DNA from: Diplonema papillatum
Taxonomy: Eukaryota > Euglenozoa > Diplonemea > Diplonemida > Diplonemidae
Assembly (NCBI GenBank): GCA_030068145.1
Contig: JAPJBO010000104.1
Span: forward strand, 186,001 to 250,000
Reading direction: 5' to 3'
DNA: 64,000 bases
Part shown: piece by piece, positions 21,132 through 29,700 of the stretch
How positions within the stretch are numbered: position 1 is the first letter of the stretch
Layout: each line of letters begins with the position of its first letter
Position numbers and translations under genes: made by a program
The notes under the pieces: generated by a model
Database searches by the model: none
Seen by the model: the letters and a program-made list of their open reading frames with translations, nothing else
Told to the model about the DNA's origin: nothing

Positions 21132-23330
21132 CTGTCCCTGTCAGGCTCCATCAAGTACGGTTGAGCAGTTGTTGTGTGGAAGGCCATGAAGGATTCAAAT
21201 AAATTTGTGAATTTGCAAAAGGAGCCAAAGTTGTCAGCCAGACCCAACAGGGCTGAGAGGGTCGCCCTCCAGCTCCCACCCAAAAAACCCTCCCCAAAAA
21301 TTCAAAATCATAGTTTTTTTTTTTTTTTGGCCTGACCGAGTTTTTTCTGGTTTAAAGTGCAAGCTGACCGAGTTTACATGCATAACCTCGGCCACTGGAA
21401 ACTTTCTTTGAAGAAAAAATAAAACGAAGCACCAGACTCCGTCCGTAGCTAACAATGAGGCCGTAAGTTACTGGGTTTTCTTTGAGCTGCCGCGGTGCTG
21501 TGCGCATCTACGTAGATATACTCACGCAAGCACTGTCCGGTGGGAAGCGCTTCGGTAACGGCTTCCAGGTTGAAGCAAACGGGTTCAATCCATGTTGGTC
21601 GATATCTGCCGGCATCGACTGTGGCACGCTCTTTAGATGAGCCTTTCACTACTAAGATGACACACTAGTACGGCTGTTGGTGAAAAAAACGTTGTCTGAG
21701 GCTAGGCGGCTCTCGGAGCTGGCTAATCGTGTAACTCAACGAATCAGGGCAGGAACAAAACTGAGGAGGGAAGGCAGTGTTGTGAGATCTTCATTTTTCT
21801 TGTGCTTCGACCTTGGATTATTTCTGCTTTTTTGCCTTCATAAGATTTTGAAAAGCTCAAAATAGCGAAGGTCAACTTTACATCAGGAACGTACTGAACA
21901 CGAAGCGCATTCTGCCTGCCCTTCAGCAATGCTGGAGTCGTGCGCATTGCGCGCCATTTTCCTAGGGGCAAAGTAGGTGCGATGCGGATGATATTTTTCG
22001 TGACGTTAATTGCGGGACCAAATGGCACAGTGCAAGAAAGCAACTATGTGCGAACCAGAGAGAGTTCTGCGGACTTTGAGCGCGTTTTCTGGCATCCATG
22101 GGCCTTTCGTTGGGAAGGTGCATTTATGCGTGCCGTACACCATCTTGCGCCCGCATGCGCCTCCGGAAAACTGTTGGTGGGATGAAGAGAAGCTAGGAGA
22201 GGGGATAGGAGCAAGGTTACAGTTGATGATGCGGCCACCGCGCGACGACGTCTCAAGTCAGTCACCTCGGCACTAAAGCATTCAGCTTCTGATTCGTTCT
22301 GCTTTGCAACAACGGGCGTAACGAAGAAGACCCACTTTGTTTTAGTTGTATTGCCTCTCCCCCTCTAGCTTCTCTCTCTGTAAATAAGCACCGGGCGGCC
22401 CCATTCTTTACAAAAAACACCCCTTAGTTATCAACACTGCCAGAAGGAAGGCAAAAATCAAAGGCACGGTGTTGTTTGAAAGTTGCATGGCGAGAACATC
22501 AGATCACGTGAGTGCTGTTTTTTTGTTTGTGTGCGCTGCGGGAAGCTTAGTCTGTGTTCGTGAGTAAATTCGAACGCCAGGCTCATCTCCCACCAAACAC
22601 GCTGCCAGCATTCTCTTTTGAGTCTGAAATTCATTGTTCATTCGACACAACACGTCGCGGCCTATGGACCGGCGAGGATGAACGCAAACACCGTTGGGGA
22701 AGCATCATTGCATGCATGGAGGGGTTGCCGCTTTCTAGTTCCATCTGCCAGAACAGACACCATTTTATTAATCTTTAGCTCGGGAAGGTGTATGTGCGTA
22801 GATCCGGTTCTGGATGGACATCGGCTCCGCCAACCTACTCGATATCGTACATTGAGCACCGCTTCCGCTGCACTGCGCGGGTGCGATCGGTTCAGGCCAC
22901 ATGGCCGTTCCACGCTTCGTGTATTCCGAGGCAACATGGGTCCTCGCGCAACATCAGCACTCGCGCTGCCTCGTTTCCAGCGTCTATTGTGGTTTAGATA
23001 GGGTGGGGGATGCAGGTGGACAAGGGTGGAATGTAATGAGGGATGTAGACATGACTACACACTTTCCTTGTCAACCAATGTGAGTGTCCGAATGTCGTTG
23101 CTGATCCGCCGCTGAAACACCCAAGTATTGTGCTTTCGACGCACGCGCACCTGGTGCTATCTTCCTCGCTTCATCGACAGCATATCGAGTTCTTGTTCGT
23201 AGGGTTCAATGTGAACGTCAAGGTTGACAGTAATCAACACAAAAAGGCGGAAAAGTGCTGGTGTCGTCGGCTGGTTCATGGACATCAGTCCTGCTAAGCG
23301 CTGTTTCTGGCTATCTTCCACGCGAAGGGT
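21132..23330. other. Intergenic spacer
   Basis: Contains a short T-run (21314-21329) and a reverse-oriented R1 fragment (22322-22390). I see no gene-like open region. Confidence 0.45.
22322..22390 (-). repeat. R1 fragment, reverse orientation
   Basis: AGACCCACTTTGTTTTAGTT, then GTATTGCCTCTCCCCCTCTAG, is the reverse complement of the R1 5' region (CTAGAGGGGGAGAAAACAAT to AAAGTGGGTCTT). It is the only copy seen in this orientation. Confidence 0.7.
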
Positions 23331-23340
23331 GCCCAGAAAA

Positions 23341-23413
23341 CCCCCGACGGGGATTTCACGGGGGTCACGGGGGTGAAAATCCCCGTTTTTCCCCCCGTGA
23401 ACCCCCGTCGGGG
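23341..23413 (+). repeat. GC-rich imperfect palindrome with G- and C-tracts
   Basis: The outer arms CCCCGACGGGG (about 23342-23352) and CCCCGTCGGGG (about 23403-23413) pair. The inner arms TCACGGGGG (two tandem copies) pair with CCCCCCGTGA (23391-23400). The left half is G-tract rich and the right half C-tract rich, so hairpin, G-quadruplex and i-motif forms are all possible. It lies just past the 3' end of the 23.5-kb gene. Confidence 0.65.
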
Positions 23414-23536
23414 AACGGTTTCCCCATCGGGGTTACATGTATGGTTAACGACTTCCGGGACACGGAGCTGCTAACGCCTTCAGAAATACGGAGATACTGC
23501 GGGCACTACAGCTACAGTACGCGAGAGGCGGGTTAA

Positions 23537-24289
23537 TTACGGTGTCGACTCACCGGCTGGAAGTAGACTAGAGGACGAAGAGCTGGGCGGCACTTTGCGC
23601 GAGTGAATGTGGATGCGCCTGCAGAACCCACGAGGGCTCTTGCATTCACGCAAAAAGTCGGTGCACCGCCAGTCCCGCAGGTGCGAAGACGTGATTTTCC
23701 AGATGATCGAGCAGTCACGGCAGCGAAGGACAGTGCACGACTGCCTCCCTCTAATCGAGTCCCACGAGTTGTGATAGCAAGGCGGCTTTCCTGCGTACGC
23801 CCGGTCCCCCAAAGCAGCATGTACGGATTCGGCCGTCTGCCGCAGGATTAAAGATTCTTCTTCTACGTCCTGTGGACAGTACTGCTGCAGCAGCACGCGC
23901 CCGCTTGAAATTGAGAAGTACGACCGCTCCTTCCTGACCCCAGTCGGCTCGTTGCTGAACAGGTCGACCTGGAACTGGGATGCGGACAGCTGCTGGATCT
24001 CCTCCCGGAAGTCCCACACGTAGTCACCCGGGAAACGCACGGACAGCATCGCATTGTACATCACCAACACGTCTTCTCTGCCGTAGGCCCGGGCATCTAG
24101 TTCCGGCTTCGGGTGGCTCGGGGCTATGATGAACTGAACGCCTTCAGTCGTGTACTCCAGCATCCAGTCGGCGACGGTCCCTGTGTCCATAGAAGCCCAA
24201 AGCGCGTGCAGCAGCGTTCGGAACGCAATCAGCGCCTCGCTACCCTTCGGCTCGTCCGTCGCCTTGGGTTGCTCCGTGGTGAGATCCAT
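23537..24289 (-). CDS. NTF2/SnoaL-like domain plus C-terminal CCCH-like zinc module
   Basis: A 250-residue protein from the first ATG in frame (24289), 37 bases past an acceptor-like site (CCAACTACAG). Residues 20-140 read as an NTF2-like cone fold: an amphipathic N-terminal helix (FRTLLHALWASMDTG), then strands with YTTEGVQFIIAP, GREDVLVMYNAM and ERSYFSISSGRVLLQQY. Residues 185-229 form a Cys-rich module: C185, C190, C193, then C209-x6-C216-x6-C223-x3-H227, with a further H229. This is a LRCxxC knuckle followed by a CCCH-type finger. It may be an RNA-binding adaptor with a dimerising or ligand-binding NTF2-like domain. Domain names are by eye. Confidence 0.55.
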   Translation of the reverse strand: MDLTTEQPKATDEPKGSEALIAFRTLLHALWASMDTGTVADWMLEYTTEGVQFIIAPSHPKPELDARAYGREDVLVMYNAMLSVRFPGDYVWDFREEIQQLSASQFQVDLFSNEPTGVRKERSYFSISSGRVLLQQYCPQDVEEESLILRQTAESVHAALGDRAYAGKPPCYHNSWDSIRGRQSCTVLRCRDCSIIWKITSSHLRDWRCTDFLRECKSPRGFCRRIHIHSRKVPPSSSSSSLLPAGESTP

Positions 24290-25034
24290 TGGGCCCCCTC
24301 GTTCATCGCTTTCCTCGTTCTGTAGTTGGTTTCCTTCGGGCAAGTAGCTAGTCGCTGTATCATATTGGCAAGAGGGTTCCCTACATACATGAAACGCCCG
24401 TGAATCACGAGCGTGGTCAGAAACCCGTATTCTATCCCCTACAGGCTTCCGTTTTCTCGCACGGCCGTTCGCCTGTGCTCGTTAACGGAGCTACGCATGT
24501 CGTCGGTTCATCATCGAGCAGCGTCTTTCCGACCGGCGGGGGAGTGGTGGCTGGCGCAAAAAGAATTGCACGACAGGGCAATCTTCCTTACGCAAGAGGC
24601 CAATGTGCCTTGCCAAATTCAGGTTTTGCGTGACGCCGGGCTATGCCCAGTATGGCTACAGAAACTGCAGCCTCGCAGCCGCGGTCGGAATCCGATGATT
24701 CTGTTGGTACATGAAGTGCCTCGGCTGTTTTCCGCTTACGCGATGGCATTGTCGTGCTTGTGTATTCGTGTTTCCTGAGGGAGGTGCCCGGTATGCAACT
24801 TATCAGCCCTGCACACAACCTCCTGCTCTATTTCAGTGGAAGTGTACGCCCGGTGCGGCGTGCTCGCCCTTCCACTCACCTCAAAATACGCGTGGCCAAA
24901 AAAGCTCCGTTTTTTCACGCGCGTGATCCAAAAATGTCCGTTTTGGTGCGTTGAGAGGGTGACACGCGCGTTTCACTGAACATTTTACCAGTCAAATAGG
25001 AATCATACACTGTTTCCGCTACTACTCAGGGTCC
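24290..25034. other. Intergenic spacer, nothing recognised
   Basis: The leader of the 23.5-kb gene, then about 700 bases with no supported feature. Confidence 0.4.
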
Positions 25035-25260
25035 GAAATCTAGCGAGCGGCGCGCAGTAATTTTCTGGGTGGAACGCTTGCGGATGACGTCGCACACAGC
25101 TTGGGTCAGGAGCACAAGGATTCCACCCGGGGGTGCTGGCACTGTTCCTCGGAGGGAGCAGGCGACAACTTCCGAAAGCTCACTGATCGTCTCGCTCAGG
25201 GTTCGGCACGTTTTTCCTCTTCCCTGAACCTTTGACCCAGTTCCATTTTGCTTCTACCTG
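25035..25260 (-). repeat. R3 dispersed repeat, copy 2 (inverted)
   Basis: The reverse complement aligns with 16617-16830 over most of its length, with several short indels and one insertion of about 30 bases next to GGAACAGTGCCA. It confirms R3 as a dispersed family present in both orientations. Confidence 0.65.
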
Positions 25261-25712
25261 CCCAATGGAACTGCATTCCTCTCCTTGACGTTCGTTGTTC
25301 GCTCGTCGCATAGCGAGACCTTCTTCTGGTAGAGTTGCACTCGTCGTGACACAGAACTCGTCAGCAATTTAGTCCTGTCCTAAGGATACGCCTTTTCCCG
25401 CCATCGACAAACAGAGTACTACGAAGGAAAGGGAAGAGAAAGCAAGAACTCGAAAGGGTTCCTTGGCCGCGGAGAAAATGCGATATTCTATCTATTTAGG
25501 GGATACTGGGAAGAACACTCGTTTCTATGAAACTAGGTAGCATTGGCCTCGAAATGCGTGTCTACAGCAGTCTTGACCAATGCAAGCTTCTTCATTCACT
25601 GAAGTCACCCACAATTCAAACCCTGGACCATGCAGACCAAGGGGCACCTCCGGAAGGGAGGCTGACTGATCTTGTGGAATGTCACAAAAAGATCTAAGGA
25701 GGCTCTATCAAG

Positions 25713-26040
25713 GAATAGTTGAGTTGCAGCTCTTGACAAAGATTTGTTGAACGCTTACGCCCGCCACTGAACCCAGATTCACCTGTGTTTCGTGTGGGCT
25801 ACAGCACATTTACCTCCTTTGATCTTTTGCAACTGGCAGTCTCCTCAAGCATTTCCTACAAAGCAGGTGCTTATACAAAAAAGAAGGTGTTTTTATGCTT
25901 CGCTTTTTCTCACGAACGGGGGGGTCGGTCCTGCTTTTGGCTTTGTAGGTTCTCCCGACTCCCCAATTCGTGGTTAGCACAAACTCAAGAGGTCTAGTCA
26001 ACTATTCCCTGTAGTATTGGCATACTTTCAAAAAAGAAAG
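25713..26040 (+). repeat. R5 repeat, copy interrupted by an R1 insertion
   Basis: Shares GAATAGTTGAGTTGCAGCTC and all following sequence to TATTGGCAT[AG]CTTTCAA with 49150-49350. An R1 element of about 140 bases sits inside this copy, between ACAAAGAT and AAAAAAGAAGGTG. The 49-kb copy has only five or six unrelated bases at that point. Confidence 0.75.
25743..25885 (+). repeat. R1 SINE-like repeat, 5'-truncated insertion
   Basis: Starts TGTTGAACGCTTACGCCCGC and ends GCTTATACAAAAAAGAAG. It lacks the 5' module (CTAGAGGGGG to GTGGGTCTT) found in fuller copies at 52 kb, as expected for incomplete reverse transcription. Confidence 0.8.
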
Positions 26041-26404
26041 GAAGGGAAAGAACCGAAAGATTCCTTCATCTATGATCTATGCAAGAAAAAGCGGCAATAC
26101 TAAGTCGGGCAGCTCTTGGAAGCTGGCGAGGAGACTTGTTCTTCCGTTTCTTCTTCACGCAAGCGGAGCCCTCCCTGATTCCCACTTTGGTGGCCGTCTC
26201 TGCGAATGCATAAGCCATTGATCTACATGTTTTGATTGTTTGGCTTCACGTGTTATTCTGGTGAGTGAGGATCGGTCGTCGCCGCCAGCTTTGGCCATGC
26301 CTCGTTCACTTGCGCTTTGTGCAGTGCGCTCCCTTCTGCGCCCAGTGCGCACCACTAGCAGAAACACACTAGCATTCTTCTAGTAATTATCGTCCGGGAA
26401 CACC

Positions 26405-26766
26405 CTTACAGCAATGGCCGCACTGTAGCACTTGACACCATTCCGTGTCGCTTCTTCTGTGAAGACGTCAGCACGTATGGATGCAGAGGTATTCGCAGCT
26501 GTACCGTAACACACTGCCCTGACATAAAAACCTACTTCTGTTTTGCAGTCATGACCGGGTTTCAGACACTTGTGTTGAGTGACACGTTCAGATCGCGTGG
26601 ATAGACTAAGCTAGTCTTCGGCGCACCCAATGGTAGCACGTTTGACTGCAGCAGCATTCGCACGGTACACACCGCCCTTGCACGAGAGCTCCACTCCGTC
26701 CTGCAAGCATGACTGGTCTTTGGACACTTGTGTTAACAACACGTCCAAGTCACGCAGTTAGACTTT
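26405..26766 (+). repeat. Two diverged tandem units at a gene 3' end
   Basis: The segment at 26549-26608 (CATGACCGGGTTTCAGACAC, then TTGTGTTGAGTGACACG) is repeated at 26707-26766 (CATGACTGGTCTTTGGACAC, then TTGTGTTAACAACACG). The offset is 158 bases. Flanking CAATGG...GTAGCAC blocks also recur, less regularly. The second unit overlaps the last codons of the 1688-residue protein gene. Confidence 0.5.
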
Positions 26767-29700
26767 GCCCCATCCGCAAGACTCCTTGCAACGCTGCGCG
26801 CGCATGCTCATTGAAAGCAGTGACAGTGCGGGGAGCTTCAGCCTGGACGTCTACCCGGGGCCTCTCCCGCGCTGCATCGAAATTCTTAGCCTTCGCGATG
26901 CTGGACACGGTGGGTGCCGCGGGCCCCCTTCTGTGGCCGACCGACTTCTGGCTCGCCCTGGGCCGCGAGAGCCGCTGCCTCTTCGGCGACACGGACGACG
27001 GCCGGAACGGCGGCTTGTCTTCCTGCGGCGGACTCGACGAGACGGGCCACGCATTCGTGATTTCGAACACCTTCGTCCTCCTCTGCTTCGCGAGCGAGCT
27101 GGCCGTGGAGACAGCGGCGCAGCTGGGAGGCCCGGTGAGCCACATTTTCGCTTCGGACCGCGTCGAGCTGATCGAGCGGTGGCTGAGGGCGGGCGAAGGG
27201 GAGCGGGAGTGCCCGCCGTTATTGCTGGACCCCCGGCTGCCCGCCCGGCGGCTCCTCCGCCGACTGGCAACCGTCGACCTGCCGAAGGCGGCGGGTTCCT
27301 GCACGGACACTTTGCTGCCCCGCCGGGACCGACGTGCCGGCGCGCCGTCGGAGCTGGGCCGGTTGTGCACACCGCGGGTGGGCCGCGCTTTCCCTTCGGC
27401 TTCCCCCGCGCGATCAACCGCAACCGACCCTTTCCTCGCCTCCGCCGACGTGCTGTGCCGCTCCCTGGCCAGCGTCGCGCTGCGGGCCGCCGCGGCGCCC
27501 GCTTTAACGGAAGACCCGCGTCGGCTTCCCTGCCCCTCCTCCGCTGCGCGGTGCTGCCGCATCGTGGCCGACGGGGCGCCAGCCGACTCGACTCTGTGCG
27601 CGGGAAACCCCAGGCGGTGGTTGTCCTCCCCTGCGCCGTGTGCCGCGGGTGTGCGCGCGTGGGTGTGTGTACCGTGCGACGGGTTTGCGTCGGAGAAAGT
27701 GTCGCGGTTGTTCAGCGGGGCTGTCGCAGTGCGTGTCAGCAACCCCGGCACGCCGCTTCTCCTGTCGTCGGGTTCGTTAAACTCGCCGGCGTGCGACGGA
27801 GACGGGCGTTCGTCGTCGAAAGGATCCCACCTCCTCCCGCCCTGTTCGTGGCCCTCGCGGGTGTCGCCTGCGACCGGCGCGTGTGTCTCTTCGGCGCCTT
27901 CTTCAAACGAATAGTCACCCCCGTGTCCCCAGTTGCGAAACCCGTCGTCCGCTGCCTCGACACCCACATTCCCGGCCGGTAATTCCGAGCTTCGACCCCC
28001 GACTTGCTTTGTAGGTGCGTCGTGCGTGTGCCTGACGGCGTCCGGGCCGTCATACCGCGTGGTGACTACCACTCGGTCGACTCGGCAGCCTTCGAGCTGC
28101 TGCATGACGGCTGGTGCGTGGTTGGGAGTGCTAGCCGCAGCTGCTGCTTGGTGCAAGTTTTGAGGTGTTGAAGAGTACTGGTGCTGGGGCTCCACGGGAG
28201 GGTGAATCCCGCCCATGTTGGCGTGGGGCTGGTGCTCGGGTGGCCACGCGCTGGCGACGCTAGGCGTGCGGTCCCGAGGAGAGCTGGACAAGGAGAACGG
28301 CTGAGCCTGCCGCGGAAGGACGAGGATGCGGCGGGGCGGTTGCTGCTGTGGGTTCACGCTCGGCGTGCGCAGCGGCGCTTGGCTGGGCTTCGGCAAAGGG
28401 GAGCCCGTGGCGTCGCTGCCGGAAGGGTCGCTCTCATAAAAATGCGGGACCCCGGCCCTCCTCGCGAGGGTATCAACGCACGATGCCATGGACGCCAACA
28501 CCCTGTCCAGCCGGTGCTCGTCGCCCTGCTGCACTCTCGCAGCCTCCGCATCCGCCACCGGCTCCCTCCACAGCGACGACGCAGAATCCTCGTCGTCTGC
28601 TTGGGTCCAAGAAGGAAGGGCGGCGAGTAATCGCGCTGCGTTGCTCGAGGGACTGTGCGCAGCCTTGCTGCCCCTGGTGATGAACACGTCGGCGTTCGGT
28701 CCGCTCGCGTTGCCCCGTTGGTCTCGGCGGGTCTCGGGGGACGGAGCGAGCGAGGTGTGCGGGCGGTGGCTTCTCGGGTGCGCGGTGAAGTGAGACGCGG
28801 GAGACTGTGGGGTGGTTGAACGGGACGGAGGTGATGTGTGGTGGTGCGTCCGCGGTCCTGGATTTCGGGGGTCTTTGATGCGAGGCGCTGCCGTTGGCGA
28901 CGTGCTTTCATGAGCAGAGAAACTCGTATGCCCTGCGTTCGGCGAATGCGCGGCGGCCGACTGCGTTTTGTGGTGGGCAACAAGGTGCAAACGGGTATTC
29001 GCGGTTTCAGCGTTCTGCACATCGGAGAAGAAATGAGCGGGGTTCGCCGTGCGGTACGTGACGGACTGATACGATTCAATCTGTTCCGTAGAGGCGATAC
29101 TTTGGCGGGTGTTCGGAGATCGTGAATTCGAGGTGCGGATAGAATAGCGATCTTCGTGTGCTACTGTGTGCAGGTCCACTACGCGTTGCGAAGAACCGGC
29201 GGGAGACGCCGTATTGTGTGTGTAAGGGAAACTGCCCTGCTCGATGATTCGGTGAGCGTCTGGAGATTGGGGGTGTGCGGCTGTGTGGTGGACGGCGGTG
29301 TGCCGAGGGTCCTTAATGCGGTGGGAGCGGCCAGAAGGCGAGGCGACCGCCTGCCCCCAGAGATTCGCGCGGGACGCTTTTTCGCGCATCTGCGTCTCCA
29401 TGCGGTCTCGGTCCTCCTCGAGCTGCAGCAGCTCGGCCTGCACCCGGCGGGTGCTGGCGGCCTCGCGGGCGAGCGACCGCTCGATGGACGCGAACCGGCC
29501 GCCTGCTGCGCCGCCGCTGTCGCGGCTTCCCGCGCGTGGTCCGCGTGGCTCAGTACCCGGCCCCGCGAGGCACTTCGCTCCAGCAGCTTGCCGTGTCGTC
29601 TCGCGGCTGTGTTCATCCATAGCATCCACTGGGGGGGAGGAAACCGTCGCCGGGTGGCCTCGCCCAGGAGCCGGCACGGTGGCCTCCCACTCTTCCGGGC

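Noticed and set aside
26665-26682. GTACACACCGCCC, a hallmark of the small-subunit rRNA 3' end
   Set aside because: The match is only 13 bases and the flanks do not continue as rRNA. It lies inside a local tandem repeat, so chance is likely.
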